The notes: generated from the letters alone by a model not told the origin. Shown: positions 53,448 through 62,988, counted from the stretch's first letter. The stretch: 64,000 nt of DNA from Mycobacterium sp. PSTR-4-N (GCF_022348085.1 NZ_JAKRFN010000002.1:1-64000); one strand, 5' to 3'. A program made the numbers and translations.

Positions 53448-54611
53448 CTACTTGTTAGCCAGCTCGGCGGCCTTGTCGGCGCCGGAGTCCATGGTGTCGG
53501 CCTGGATGACCAACGGATGGTCGGCCTCGGCGAGAATGCGCCGGCCCTCGTCGACGTTGTTGCCGTCCAGTCGCACGACCAGCGGCTTGTTGGCCTCGTC
53601 GCCCAGGATCTGCAGAGCCTTGACGATGCCGTTGGCGACCGCGTCGCAGGCGGTGATTCCGCCGAAGACGTTGACGAACACGCTCTTGACCTGATCGTCA
53701 CCCAGGATCACGTCGAGGCCGTTGGCCATCACCTCGGCCGACGCGCCGCCGCCGATGTCGAGGAAGTTGGCCGGCTTCACGCCGCCGTGCTTCTCCCCCG
53801 CGTAGGCGACGACATCGAGGGTGGACATCACCAGGCCCGCGCCGTTGCCGATGATGCCGACCTGGCCGTCGAGCTTGACGTAGTTGAGGTCGTTCTCCTT
53901 GGCCTTCAGCTCGAGCGGATCGGTGGCGTCCTTGTCCTCGAACTCGGCGTGCTCGGGATGGCGGAAGTCGGCGTTCGCATCGAGAGTGACCTTGCCGTCG
54001 AGCGCGAGGATCTGATCGTCCGGCGTGCGCACCAGTGGGTTCACCTCGACCAGCGTGGCGTCCTCTTTGACGAAGACCTCCCACAGCTTGGCGATGGTGA
54101 CCGCCGCGGCGTCGAGCACCTCGGCGGGCAGGTGACCCTTCTCGGCGATCTCGCGAGCGAACGCCTCGTCGACGCCCTTGGTCGCGTCGACGGAGATGCG
54201 AGCCAGGCGGTCCGGCTTGGTGGCGGCGACCTCTTCGATCTCCACACCGCCCTCGACCGAGCACATGGCCAGGTAGGTGCGGTTGGCCCGGTCGAGCAGG
54301 AAGGAGATGTAGTACTCCTCGGCGATGTCGCTCGCCTCGGCGACCAGCAACTTCTTGACGACGTGACCCTTGATGTCGAGGCCCAGGATGTTCTGGGCGT
54401 GGGTGAGGGCGTCGTCCGGCGTCGCGGCGTACTTCACACCGCCGGCTTTACCGCGGCCGCCGACCTTGACCTGCGCCTTCACCATGACCGGCTTGCCGAT
54501 CTCCTCGGCGATGGCCTTCGCATCCTCGGCGCTGTCGGTGACCCGACCCGGCGTGGTGGGAACGTTGTGCTTGGCGAACAGTTCTTTCGCTTGGTACTCG
54601 AAGAGGTCCAT
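53448..54611 (-). CDS. sucC: succinyl-CoA synthetase beta subunit
   Basis: A 387-residue ATP-grasp subunit. The start [22 protein letters not shown], the nucleotide-binding [20 protein letters not shown], and [21 protein letters not shown] with [16 protein letters not shown] are family hallmarks. It binds nucleotide and succinate. Two CRP-like sites lie 110-150 bp upstream in the shared divergent region. Confidence 0.96.
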   Translation of the reverse strand: MDLFEYQAKELFAKHNVPTTPGRVTDSAEDAKAIAEEIGKPVMVKAQVKVGGRGKAGGVKYAATPDDALTHAQNILGLDIKGHVVKKLLVAEASDIAEEYYISFLLDRANRTYLAMCSVEGGVEIEEVAATKPDRLARISVDATKGVDEAFAREIAEKGHLPAEVLDAAAVTIAKLWEVFVKEDATLVEVNPLVRTPDDQILALDGKVTLDANADFRHPEHAEFEDKDATDPLELKAKENDLNYVKLDGQVGIIGNGAGLVMSTLDVVAYAGEKHGGVKPANFLDIGGGASAEVMANGLDVILGDDQVKSVFVNVFGGITACDAVANGIVKALQILGDEANKPLVVRLDGNNVDEGRRILAEADHPLVIQADTMDSGADKAAELANK

Positions 54612-54720
54612 GGACTCTCAGACCATCCCTGTCTGTCGGCGGCTGGTAGATGTGTGCCCGACGGGCTCCGGGGGAACTGTATCGACCCGGCTTTTCCTCA
54701 TTGGCACCGCCCGCCTGACA

Positions 54721-54736
54721 TGTGGTCGATCTCACC
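54721..54736. promoter_or_regulatory. CRP-like site 1, sucC/M23 intergenic region
   Basis: TGTGGTCGATCTCACC matches TGTGA-N6-TCACA at 8 of 10 positions. It lies 110 bp upstream of sucC. Confidence 0.45.
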
Positions 54737-54746
54737 CGGCCCCAAT

Positions 54747-54762
54747 CGTGATTCAGGTCACA
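54747..54762. promoter_or_regulatory. CRP-like site 2, sucC/M23 intergenic region
   Basis: CGTGATTCAGGTCACA matches TGTGA-N6-TCACA at 9 of 10 positions. Its centre is 26 bp from that of site 1. Confidence 0.6.
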
Positions 54763-54876
54763 TTCTTCGATCGACTACAGTCCCGGGTTGGCATCTCCAT
54801 TGGAATTTGGTTAACGTCCTGTGGTCTAGATAACGGTCTGGTCACGACGGCTCACGACAGATTAGGACGTCTCAGG

Positions 54877-55923
54877 TTGGCTCAGCATCGATCGCCTCGC
54901 TTCTCTGAGGCCCTCGCGGCACCTGAAGCCACTGAAGTCACCGACATCATTCCGTTCAACGAGTTCGGCGCGCTCGGCGATCTGCGCGACCTCGATTGCG
55001 CGTCCGACGACGTGTTCGACCGTGACACCCAGGTCATCCACGCCCCCGAACTCGACGATCTGCTGGACACCGACGATCTCGAACCCCTGCGCCTCGTGCC
55101 CGCCGAATTCCGCGCCTCGAGCAGCACCCCACGCAGCTCACGCGCGTACCGCGCCAGCCACACAGACCGCAGCGACGGCACAGCCACCACCGACGTCATC
55201 GACATGCGTGGCCGCACCGGTCAGCACCGCAAGCCCGAGGTCCCCGTCAAAGGCCGCCTGATGGTCGCCGCGATGGCCGTGGGTGCGACCGCCGCCGGGG
55301 CGTACAGCGTCACCACGGCCGCGGAGAAGCAGCCTGCAGAGACGGTGCTCGCGTCGGACACGACCACGATGGGCGGCTCCGGCGTCATCACCGGGTCGGT
55401 GGACGGCATGCAGATCGTCACCGTGGCCCCCGCGGCGAACTCCGCGATCCACGCCGAAGAGATCACCAAGGCTGCCGCCTTCGCGCAGGAACGCGCGGAA
55501 CGCGAAGCGCGCCTGGCCCGCCCGCAGTTCGCGATGCCGACCCGCGGGGTGTGGACGTCCGGCTTCGGCTTCCGCTGGGGTGTCCTGCACGGCGGCATCG
55601 ACATCGCGAACTCCATCGGCACCCCGATCCTGGCAGCCGCCGACGGCGTCGTCATCGACGTCGGCCCGACCGCCGGCTACGGCGCCTGGGTCAAGCTCAA
55701 GCATTCCGACGGCACCGTGACCCTGTACGGCCACATCAACACCTGGCTCGTCAGCGTGGGGCAGCGCGTCATGGCCGGCGATCAGATCGCGACGATGGGC
55801 AACCGAGGCAACTCGACCGGCCCCCATCTGCACTTCGAAGTGCTTCTCGGCGGCACCGACCGGGTCGATCCCGTCGGGTGGCTGGCCAAGCGGGGATTGT
55901 CCCCCGGCAGCTACGTTGGCTGA
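54877..55923 (+). CDS. M23-family peptidoglycan endopeptidase-like protein
   Basis: A 348-residue envelope protein. No ATG or GTG fits before the conserved region, so TTG 54877 with AGGA 9 bp upstream is chosen. A long acidic N-terminus is followed by a transmembrane anchor (about 128-145). The C-terminal LytM/M23 domain keeps zinc ligands in VLHGGIDIA and GPHLHFEV. Such proteins cut, or activate cutting of, peptidoglycan cross-links. It is divergent from sucC, with CRP-like sites between. It is directly followed by a membrane-protein gene with no gap. Confidence 0.82.
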   Translation: MAQHRSPRFSEALAAPEATEVTDIIPFNEFGALGDLRDLDCASDDVFDRDTQVIHAPELDDLLDTDDLEPLRLVPAEFRASSSTPRSSRAYRASHTDRSDGTATTDVIDMRGRTGQHRKPEVPVKGRLMVAAMAVGATAAGAYSVTTAAEKQPAETVLASDTTTMGGSGVITGSVDGMQIVTVAPAANSAIHAEEITKAAAFAQERAEREARLARPQFAMPTRGVWTSGFGFRWGVLHGGIDIANSIGTPILAAADGVVIDVGPTAGYGAWVKLKHSDGTVTLYGHINTWLVSVGQRVMAGDQIATMGNRGNSTGPHLHFEVLLGGTDRVDPVGWLAKRGLSPGSYVG

Positions 55924-56520
55924 GTGGCCGGCGACGCAGGCGAGGCACCCGAGCAGCACGGTGACGCAGAGACACGGATCCTGCGTCGCGCACCGCTGAA
56001 CACCGGCTCGCAACCCGTCTCGGAATCGGCCGAGCCGGCCACGTCGATCATCAGGCGTCATCCGACCGGTGAGTTCCCCGCGTCGGCAGAGCCCGCGACC
56101 GGATATCTGCCGCGGGCCCAGCCCGTCGCCGTCGGCCCTCCGCGCGCACCGCACGTGCCCGCCCGCTCCGCGATCGCCACCGCCGTCGTCAGCATCCTGT
56201 CCGGGTGGGCGACCGCGGTCATCGCGACCAATCTGATCTCCGGCTGGTCGGCGACCGACCCGCTGTTCTGCGTCGCCATCGGCTTCCTCGCCGCGATCTC
56301 CGCGGCCGCGACCATCGGCGGGTTGATCGCGCTGCTGCTGCGACGCAGGATGGGCCGGCTGCTGGTGATCGTCGGCGCGGCGATCGCGCTGCTGATCTTC
56401 GCGGGGCTGTTCGTCGCGGGCGCCGCACTACCGGCCCTCGTCTACGCCATGCCGGTGCTCCCGGTGGCGTCGATCGTGCTCGCGCTGCTCCCTGAGACAG
56501 CGCGCTGGGGACGGTCCTAG
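55924..56520 (+). CDS. membrane protein, unknown
   Basis: A 198-residue protein starting at GTG 55924, immediately after the M23 stop. The N-terminal 80 residues are hydrophilic and Pro-rich. Three or four transmembrane segments follow (about 82-105, 108-134, 140-165 and 168-190). No known domain. Tight linkage to the M23 gene suggests a partner in cell-wall work. Its last codons overlap the uvrD1 3' end by 4 bp. Confidence 0.7.
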   Translation: MAGDAGEAPEQHGDAETRILRRAPLNTGSQPVSESAEPATSIIRRHPTGEFPASAEPATGYLPRAQPVAVGPPRAPHVPARSAIATAVVSILSGWATAVIATNLISGWSATDPLFCVAIGFLAAISAAATIGGLIALLLRRRMGRLLVIVGAAIALLIFAGLFVAGAALPALVYAMPVLPVASIVLALLPETARWGRS

Positions 56521-58829
56521 AGCTTGCTGACCGGCGCGTGGTTGTGCATGAGCTTGACGCGCCCGGCGCTGCCGAAGTCGATCAGCGACATCGCCGACTC
56601 CCCCATCCCCGACACCTCTTCCACGCGACCGAGACCGTACTTGTCGTGGGTGACGCGGTCGCCGGGCTCGAGCACCAGCAGCGGCCTCTTACCTGCCGAC
56701 GAACGCGCGGGCGATGGGCGGGGCGTACCGAACCGGCCCGCCCCGCTCACCGGCGCCGAGAAGTGCGACGGCGGGGCCTCGACGCGCCGCCAATTGATCA
56801 GCTCCTGCGGAATCTCCCGCAGGAAGCGCGATTCCGGGTTGAGCATCGGTTGCCCCCATGACGAGCGGACCTTTGCTCGGGTGAGGTAGAGCCGCTGACG
56901 GGCCCGGGTGATGCCCACGTACGCCAGCCGGCGTTCCTCCGAGAGCTCCACGGGGTCGCCGAGGGCCCGCATGTGCGGGAACATGCCGTCCTCCCACCCG
57001 GTCACGAAGACCACCGGGAACTCCAGGCCCTTGGCGGTGTGCAGCGTCATCATCGTCACCACGCCGGACCCGTGTTCGGGGATGTCGTCGGCGTCGGCCA
57101 CCAGCGACACGCGTTCGAGGAACGAGGCCAGCACCCCGGTGTCGGGGACGTCCTCGTCCTCGGGCTCGGCGTCCTCCTCGGCGAGAGCGCGTGCGTTGGC
57201 CAGATCGATGCTGAATTCGTGTGCGACGCTGACCAATTCGTTGAGGTTGTCGAGGCGGGCCAGATCCTGCGGATCGCTCGACGATTCGAGCTCGGCGCGA
57301 TATCCGGTGCGGTCGAGCACCGACTCGACCAGCTCACCCAGTTCGCCGTCGAGCCCGCCCCGGAGCTCGTCGAGCATCTCGACGAAGCCGGCGATCGCCT
57401 TCTCCGCACGGGTATTGAGCATCGGTACCTTGCCCTCGGCGGCGGCCACCAGGGCATCGTTGAAGCTTCCGCCGGTGTTCTCGGCGTGCACCGCCACGCA
57501 TGCCTCGGCGCGGTCACCGATGCCGCGGCGGGGGGTGTTCAGGATGCGCCGCATGCTGACCGAGTCACCGGGATTGTCGAGCACCCGCAGATAGGCGACG
57601 ATGTCGCGGATCTCGCGGCGCTCGTAGAAGCGCACGCCGCCGACGACCTTGTACGGGATGCCCGCGCGGATGAACACCTCCTCGAGGGCGCGGGAGGAGT
57701 TGTTGGTGCGGTAGAACACCGCGACGTCGTTGTACGAGAAATCGCCCTGGCTGTCGGCGAGTGCGTCGATCTCCTGCGCGACGAACCGGGCCTCGTCATG
57801 CTCGTTGTCGGCGACGTAGCCGACGATCAGTTCCCCTTCGCCCGCGTCGGTCCAGAGCCGCTTCTCCCGGCGACCGGCGTTGCGCGCGATGACGGCGTTG
57901 GCCGCGTTCAGGATCGTCTGCGTGGAGCGGTAGTTCTGTTCGAGCAGAATCGTTGTGGCACTGGGATAGTCGCGCTCGAAATCCTCGATGTTGCGGATCG
58001 TGGCGCCGCGGAACGCGTAAATGGACTGGTCGGCGTCGCCGACGACGCACAGCTCGGCGGGCGCGACCCCATCGACCGTTTCGGTGCCGACGAGCTCTCG
58101 CACCAGCACGTACTGCGCATGGTTGGTGTCCTGGTATTCGTCGACGAGGATGTGCCGGAAGCGACGCCGGTAGTACTGCGCGATCTGCGGGAACGCCTGC
58201 AGCACGGCGACCGTCTCGCCGATCAGGTCGTCGAAGTCCAGCGCGTTGGCCGCGCGCAGGCGGCGCTGGTATTCGGCGTAGACCTCGGCGATCACGCGGG
58301 CGAGATCCTCGGCGGCCTCGGAGGCCTCGGCGGCCGCCTGCTCGGGACCGATCAGCTCGTTCTTGAGGTTGGAGATGCCGTTGGACAGCAGACGCGGTGA
58401 GAACTTCTTGGTGTCCAGGCCCATGTCCTTGCCGATCATCAGCAGCAGACGGCGGGAATCGTCGGCGTCGTAGATCGAGAAGTTCGAGTTCAGGCCGGGC
58501 AGCAGCGACGCCTGGTTGCGCAGAATCCGCACGCAGGTCGAGTGGAACGTCGACACCCACATGTTGCGGGCCCGCGGACCGACCAGTTGCGCCACACGCT
58601 CGCGCATCTCGGCCGCGGCCTTGTTGGTGAACGTGATCGCGAGCACCTGGCCCACGCCGACCTCGCGGGCCGCGAGCAGGTAGGCGATGCGGCGGGTGAG
58701 TACCGCGGTCTTTCCGGAGCCCGCTCCGGCGACGATGAGCAGCGGGGTGCCCTCGTGGAGGACGGCCTGCCGCTGCTGGGGATTGAGCCCGTCCAAGAGC
58801 TCATCGGTTTCAGTGGTAACGATCGACAT
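56517..58829 (-). CDS. uvrD1: ATP-dependent DNA helicase UvrD1/PcrA
   Basis: A 770-residue SF1A helicase for nucleotide excision repair and replication restart. Motif I is AGAGSGKT (34-41), motif II DEYQDTNH (about 232-239), with motif III GDADQSIYAFRGA, motif IV QNYRST, motif V VMTLHTAKGLEFPVVFVTGWEDG and motif VI YVGITRARQRLYL. The C-terminal tail (about 690-770) ends in the Tudor-like segment RVTHDKYGLGRVEEVSG. It is convergent with the upstream membrane gene. Confidence 0.96.
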   Translation of the reverse strand: MSIVTTETDELLDGLNPQQRQAVLHEGTPLLIVAGAGSGKTAVLTRRIAYLLAAREVGVGQVLAITFTNKAAAEMRERVAQLVGPRARNMWVSTFHSTCVRILRNQASLLPGLNSNFSIYDADDSRRLLLMIGKDMGLDTKKFSPRLLSNGISNLKNELIGPEQAAAEASEAAEDLARVIAEVYAEYQRRLRAANALDFDDLIGETVAVLQAFPQIAQYYRRRFRHILVDEYQDTNHAQYVLVRELVGTETVDGVAPAELCVVGDADQSIYAFRGATIRNIEDFERDYPSATTILLEQNYRSTQTILNAANAVIARNAGRREKRLWTDAGEGELIVGYVADNEHDEARFVAQEIDALADSQGDFSYNDVAVFYRTNNSSRALEEVFIRAGIPYKVVGGVRFYERREIRDIVAYLRVLDNPGDSVSMRRILNTPRRGIGDRAEACVAVHAENTGGSFNDALVAAAEGKVPMLNTRAEKAIAGFVEMLDELRGGLDGELGELVESVLDRTGYRAELESSSDPQDLARLDNLNELVSVAHEFSIDLANARALAEEDAEPEDEDVPDTGVLASFLERVSLVADADDIPEHGSGVVTMMTLHTAKGLEFPVVFVTGWEDGMFPHMRALGDPVELSEERRLAYVGITRARQRLYLTRAKVRSSWGQPMLNPESRFLREIPQELINWRRVEAPPSHFSAPVSGAGRFGTPRPSPARSSAGKRPLLVLEPGDRVTHDKYGLGRVEEVSGMGESAMSLIDFGSAGRVKLMHNHAPVSKL

Positions 58830-58900
58830 ACTGCCCCAAACCTACCGCCGAACGGTGACAGTCTTTGCGCTGGCACGTCAGGTGATGGCACACTCAGTGA

Positions 58901-58960
58901 GTGCTTTGTCAGGAGCAACGATTTTTCTACGGGTACCGGCCAGCGGTGCCCGTGGTCTAG
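58901..58960 (+). CDS. putative Phe/Tyr-rich leader peptide of chorismate mutase
   Basis: A 19-codon ORF from GTG 58901 to TAG 58960 reads MLCQEQRFFYGYRPAVPVV. Codons 8-12 are TTT TTC TAC GGG TAC, two Phe and two Tyr, end products of the chorismate mutase branch. A stop codon lies directly upstream in frame, so GTG is the only early start. No Shine-Dalgarno is at normal distance. A CACACT -10-like hexamer at 58889-58894 would place transcription near the GTG, fitting leaderless translation. The ORF is followed by a terminator. Coding is inferred from layout. Confidence 0.6.
   Translation: MLCQEQRFFYGYRPAVPVV
58930..58952 (+). promoter_or_regulatory. leader hairpin overlapping the Tyr codons
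   Basis: An 8-bp stem CGGGTACC (58930-58937) / GGTGCCCG (58945-58952), one G:U pair, with a 7-nt loop. It begins at the last base of the first Tyr codon and takes in the second. It has the position of a pause hairpin in an attenuator. Confidence 0.55.
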
Positions 58961-58974
58961 CTGCTTCCCCCTTC

Positions 58975-59013
58975 AGCCCCGCGGTCCGCTTCCGGACCCG
59001 GGGCTCGTTTTCT
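58975..59013 (+). terminator. intrinsic terminator upstream of chorismate mutase
   Basis: AGCCCCG + GGTCCG pair with CGGACC + CGGGGCT (13 bp, one bulged C, CTTC loop, 58975-59005), followed by TTTTCT (59008-59013). This is the only hairpin listed here with a real U-tract. No plus-strand gene ends before it, so it must act on the leader transcript. Confidence 0.8.
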
Positions 59014-59074
59014 GTGTGAGGCCCGGAACCGGATGAGACCAGACCAGTCACACGACGAGAATCCGGAGAACGAC

Positions 59075-59347
59075 ATGACGACCGACACCGCACAGACGCC
59101 CGATATCCCAGACATTGCTGACCTGCGCCAGGAGATCGATCGCCTCGACGCGGCGATCCTCGAGGCCGTGCAGCGGCGCACCGAGGTCTCGCAGATGATC
59201 GGCAAGGCTCGGATGGCCTCCGGCGGTACCCGCCTGGTGCACAGCCGCGAGATGAAGGTCATCGAGCGCTACAGCGTGCTGGGCCCCGAGGGCAAGAACC
59301 TCGCGATGCTGCTGCTGCGCCTGGGCCGCGGCCGCCTCGGCCACTGA
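59075..59347 (+). CDS. intracellular chorismate mutase (AroQ-delta)
   Basis: A 90-residue chorismate mutase, making prephenate for Phe and Tyr. The segment LRQEIDRLDAAILEAVQRRTEVSQMIGKARMASGGTRLVHSREMKVIERY carries the active-site Arg, Lys and Glu positions. The C-terminus ends RLGRGRLGH, as in M. tuberculosis Rv0948c, which is weakly active alone and strongly activated by DAHP synthase. ATG 59075 follows GGAGAA. The 245-bp upstream region holds a leader ORF and terminator, suggesting attenuation by Phe/Tyr supply. Confidence 0.93.
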   Translation: MTTDTAQTPDIPDIADLRQEIDRLDAAILEAVQRRTEVSQMIGKARMASGGTRLVHSREMKVIERYSVLGPEGKNLAMLLLRLGRGRLGH

Positions 59348-59358
59348 TCTTTTGGCGA

Positions 59359-59401
59359 TTCGGCGTGATTGCCGTCGCTGAGCGACGACAGGCACGCCGA
59401 A
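59359..59401. terminator. nested terminator hairpin between convergent genes
   Basis: Outer stem TTCGGCGTG (59359-59367) / CACGCCGAA (59393-59401). Inner stem GTCGCT / AGCGAC with a 1-nt loop. It lies between chorismate mutase and the acyltransferase, which converge. Confidence 0.75.
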
Positions 59402-59402
59402 C

Positions 59403-61418
59403 TCACTGGGGCTTGACGGCGTCGACCAGCCAGGGCGTGAGCCACTCGACTGCTTCTGGCGTGGGGTGCACTCCGTCGGCGCGCACGACCATCCCGTTGA
59501 CCTTGGCCTGGTAGTAGCCGTTGGGGCTGAGCTTGCTGTTCAGGTCGAGCACCGTGACGTTCCGGCGTGGTTCGGCGACGCTGCGCAGCAGCGTGTTCCA
59601 TGCGTCGACGCGCTTGGGCTGATCCTCGGGATAGAGGCTGCCGTCGGCTTTCTCCGCGCGCCGGTTGTAGGGCTCGGTCGTGACGACGATGCGGGCGCCG
59701 GTCGAGCCCAGGATGTCAAGCGCCCGGGTGAGCTCGCCCCGCAAGTAGGCGTCATAGCCCGGCTCGCCGATGTGCGTCCACCGGCCCTCGTTCATCCGGT
59801 CGACCACCTCCCACCGGCCGACCATCAGCAGAACCACATCGGGTTTCTCGTAGCCGATGCGCTGCGCCCACCGCGCCGGCCAGGAATCGCATTCCGGCTT
59901 CTGCGGCAGTTCTTGACCCACGTATTCATAAGGCCCGCCGCGTGCGATGCCGCAGCCGATCGTGGTGAAGTCGGCGAAGTCGACACCGGGGGTGTCGGGC
60001 AGGTAGCGCATGATCGTCCAGGCGATCGAATCGCCGAAGACGGCCACCCGCACGTCCCCCGGGGCGCGCTGGCGTACCGGTTGGGTGACCGCGACCGGAA
60101 TCTCGGGGGCGATCAGGGCGGCCGAATCGATCAACGGCCCCGCCCCGGGCTTGGGGAACGGCGCACCGGACGGAAGCACGGTCATCGCGACCACCGCCGC
60201 GGTCGCGGCCGTCGCCGCCGACAGCCGCAACATCGGCACGAACGCCGGACGCCAGTCCCGGATCGGCTGCTCGATCAGCCACCACGACACCGCAGCCACG
60301 GCGATCGTCGCCGCACAGCGCAGCGCGAACAGCTTCCACCCCTCCGACCCGGTCCGTTCACCGTTGAGCAGTAGGAAGATCGGCCAGTGCCACAGGTACA
60401 CGCCGTAGGAGATGGCCCCCAGGCCCACCAGCGGCCCCATCGACAGCATGCGCGCGGCCGGACCGGTCTGATCCAGCGCCACCGGGGCGATCACCAGCAC
60501 CGCCGCCACGGCGACGACGACGAGCAGTCCACCCCGGAACTCGGCCGCCGTGCCGACGGCCAGGTGCGCCGCCGTGGCGAGGACCAGCAGCCCCAGGACC
60601 GGGAGCAGCCAGGCCAGCCAGCGGGCCCAGCGGGAACGCAGTGTCACCAGACCGGCTGTCATCCCGCGCCAGTCCCGCACCACCAACGCCGCCGCGGCAG
60701 CGCCGACCAGTAGCGCCTGCATTCGGGTGTCGGTGCCGAAGTACACCCGGTGCAGCGAGTCGTCCGACGCCAGCGCGACCGACGCCGCCGCCGAGCCGAG
60801 GACGCCCAGCGCGGCCACCACGAACACCGCAGTACGCACCATCGTCGGGGTGACCGGCACACCACGGCGATAGGCGATGGCGCCCAGCCCCGCGACGATT
60901 CCGACGATCAGCAGCGGCCACAGTAGGTAGTACTGCTCTTCGACACCGAGGGACCAGGTGTGCTGCAGCGGTGACGGCGGCGCGCCGGTCGAGAAGTAGT
61001 CGGTGTGCTGGGCGACGAACATCCAGTTCGACATCCAGAACAGCGCGGCGACGGCCTCCTCACGCAGACCGGCCACCGACTCAGGCGCGAACAGATCGCG
61101 GGCGACCGCCACCGCCAGCACCATCACCACGAGCGCGGGAAGTAACCGGCGCGCACGACGCACCCAGAATCCGCGCAGACCGATCCGCCCGGTTCGGGTC
61201 GTCTCGTCGATCAGCAACGAGGTGATGAGGAACCCGCTCAGCACGAAGAACACGTCGACGCCCAGGAATCCGCCCGGCAAGCCCGGCACGCCCCCGTGGT
61301 CGGCGAGCACCAGCCCGACCGCGATGGCCCGTACCCCGTCGAGCGCCGGAATCCCCCGGCCCGAACCGACATAGCGGCGTGGGCCCACCCGGATCGGCGC
61401 CGCGCTCACGGCAGTCAA
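59403..61418 (-). CDS. AT3 (OafA/YrhL-type) acyltransferase with SGNH domain
   Basis: A 671-residue membrane acyltransferase. The N-terminal acyltransferase-3 domain starts IPALDGVRAIAVGLVLADHGG and has FFVLSGFLIT and about ten transmembrane helices up to residue 410. The C-terminal extracytoplasmic SGNH domain begins near 458 with VAVFGDSIAWT. Later blocks are VVLLMVGRWEV and the C-terminal DGVHPTPEAVEWL with Asp and His. Such fusions acetylate surface sugars or glycolipids. The substrate is unknown, and the gene is not at this place in M. tuberculosis. Confidence 0.9.
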   Translation of the reverse strand: MTAVSAAPIRVGPRRYVGSGRGIPALDGVRAIAVGLVLADHGGVPGLPGGFLGVDVFFVLSGFLITSLLIDETTRTGRIGLRGFWVRRARRLLPALVVMVLAVAVARDLFAPESVAGLREEAVAALFWMSNWMFVAQHTDYFSTGAPPSPLQHTWSLGVEEQYYLLWPLLIVGIVAGLGAIAYRRGVPVTPTMVRTAVFVVAALGVLGSAAASVALASDDSLHRVYFGTDTRMQALLVGAAAAALVVRDWRGMTAGLVTLRSRWARWLAWLLPVLGLLVLATAAHLAVGTAAEFRGGLLVVVAVAAVLVIAPVALDQTGPAARMLSMGPLVGLGAISYGVYLWHWPIFLLLNGERTGSEGWKLFALRCAATIAVAAVSWWLIEQPIRDWRPAFVPMLRLSAATAATAAVVAMTVLPSGAPFPKPGAGPLIDSAALIAPEIPVAVTQPVRQRAPGDVRVAVFGDSIAWTIMRYLPDTPGVDFADFTTIGCGIARGGPYEYVGQELPQKPECDSWPARWAQRIGYEKPDVVLLMVGRWEVVDRMNEGRWTHIGEPGYDAYLRGELTRALDILGSTGARIVVTTEPYNRRAEKADGSLYPEDQPKRVDAWNTLLRSVAEPRRNVTVLDLNSKLSPNGYYQAKVNGMVVRADGVHPTPEAVEWLTPWLVDAVKPQ

Positions 61419-61490
61419 CTCGTGTGGCCCTCCTTGCCTTCGAACAAGGAAGCCTATTGAGGATCGGGCGCGGAAGCGGGAAGGCGCGCG

Positions 61491-62939
61491 CTACTTCGTC
61501 AGCGCAATGTATTTCGTGTCGAGGTACTCCTCGATGCCCTCGCTGCCACCCTCACGGCCGAACCCGGACTCCTTGACCCCGCCGAACGGCGCGGCGGCGT
61601 CGGAGATCACGCCACGGTTGACGCCGACCATGCCGGATTCGATGCCCTCGGCCACCCGCAGCGCGCGATCCAACGACTGTGTGTAGACGTAGGCGGCCAG
61701 CCCGTACTCGGTGTTGTTGGCCGCGGCCACGCCCTCGTCCTCGGTGTCGAACCCGGTGATGGGGGCGACGGGTCCGAACACCTCCTCCTTGAGGATGCGC
61801 GCGTCGGCCGGCACGTCGGTCAGCACGGTGGCCGGATAGAAGTTCCCGGGGCCGCCCGGCGCGACGCCGCCCACGGCGACCGTCGCGCCGCGGGAGACCG
61901 CGTCGGACACCAGCTCGGTGACGGTGGCGACCTGCTTGGCGTTGATCAGCGGGCCCAGCGTCGACTTCTCGTCGAGGCCCTTGCCGAGGGTGAACTCGCT
62001 CATCCGCTTCACCAGCTTCTCGGTGAACTCTTCGCGCACGGCGTTGGCGACGTGAAACCGGTTGGCCGCCGTGCACGCCTCGCCGCCGTTGCGCATCTTC
62101 GCCAGGATGGCTCCGTCGACCGCGGCGTCGACGTCGGCGTCGTCGAACACGATGAACGGTGCGTTGCCGCCCAGTTCCATCGACGTCCGCAGCAGCTTGT
62201 CCGCCGACTGCTTGACCAGTGCTTTGCCCACGCCGGTGGACCCGGTGAACGTCAGCTTGCGCAGGCGACCGTCGTCGATCAGCGCCTCGGTGACACCGCC
62301 GGGATTGCTCGTCGGCAGGATCGACAGCACACCCTTGGGCAGGCCGGCCTCGTCCATCAGCTTGGCCAGCAGCAGCATCGTCAGCGGCGTCTCCTGGGCC
62401 GGCTTGACGATCATCGTGCAGCCGGCGGCAAAGGCGGGCCCCATCTTTCGGGTCCCCATGGCCAGCGGGAAGTTCCACGGCGTGATGGCGTAGCAGGGGC
62501 CGACGGCCTGTTTGGTGACCAGGATGCGGCCGGTGCCGGCCGGGCTCGCGGTGTAGCGCCCGTCGATGCGGACCGCCTCCTCGGCGAACCACCGGAAGAA
62601 CTCGGCGCCGTAGGTCACCTCACCCTTGCTCTCGGCGACGACCTTGCCCATCTCCAGCGTCATCAACGCCGCGATGTCGTCGGCGCGCTCGGTGATGGTC
62701 TCGAACACCGACCGCAGGATCTCGCCGCGCTTGCGCGGTGCGGTCGCGGCCCACTCGCCCTGCACTGCGCACGCGGCGTCGAGTGCGGCGCGCGCGTCGT
62801 CGGGGGTGGCGTCGGCCACCTTGGTGATCACCTGGTCGTCGCTGGGGTCGAGCACGTCGAACGTCGACGAGCCCTCCCGCTCCTCACCACCGATCCACAG
62901 ACCGGTGGGGACTGAGTTCAGCAGCGCGGCTATATCCAT
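61491..62939 (-). CDS. gabD: succinate-semialdehyde dehydrogenase
   Basis: A 482-residue aldehyde dehydrogenase. General base Glu255 lies in MELGGNAP and catalytic Cys289 in [12 protein letters not shown]; the NAD-binding [11 protein letters not shown] precedes them. The overall pattern ([38 protein letters not shown]) matches GabD-type SSADH, feeding succinate into the TCA cycle beside sucCD. ATG 62939 is chosen as the start of the conserved N-terminus. It is divergent from pgi, 49 bp apart. Confidence 0.92.
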   Translation of the reverse strand: MDIAALLNSVPTGLWIGGEEREGSSTFDVLDPSDDQVITKVADATPDDARAALDAACAVQGEWAATAPRKRGEILRSVFETITERADDIAALMTLEMGKVVAESKGEVTYGAEFFRWFAEEAVRIDGRYTASPAGTGRILVTKQAVGPCYAITPWNFPLAMGTRKMGPAFAAGCTMIVKPAQETPLTMLLLAKLMDEAGLPKGVLSILPTSNPGGVTEALIDDGRLRKLTFTGSTGVGKALVKQSADKLLRTSMELGGNAPFIVFDDADVDAAVDGAILAKMRNGGEACTAANRFHVANAVREEFTEKLVKRMSEFTLGKGLDEKSTLGPLINAKQVATVTELVSDAVSRGATVAVGGVAPGGPGNFYPATVLTDVPADARILKEEVFGPVAPITGFDTEDEGVAAANNTEYGLAAYVYTQSLDRALRVAEGIESGMVGVNRGVISDAAAPFGGVKESGFGREGGSEGIEEYLDTKYIALTK

Positions 62940-62988
62940 ACCCCACGTCTTACACCCTCGGTCAAGTCGCGGCACTAGGGTTCTTTTC

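Noticed and set aside
55138..56154. 338-residue minus-strand open frame opposite the M23 gene
   Set aside because: Shadow of the M23 and membrane-protein genes; no family features.
58885..59019. 44-codon ORF from ATG 58885 that runs through the terminator
   Set aside because: It covers the terminator stem and U-tract, which would be odd for a real gene. The overlapping 19-codon Phe/Tyr frame explains the region better.
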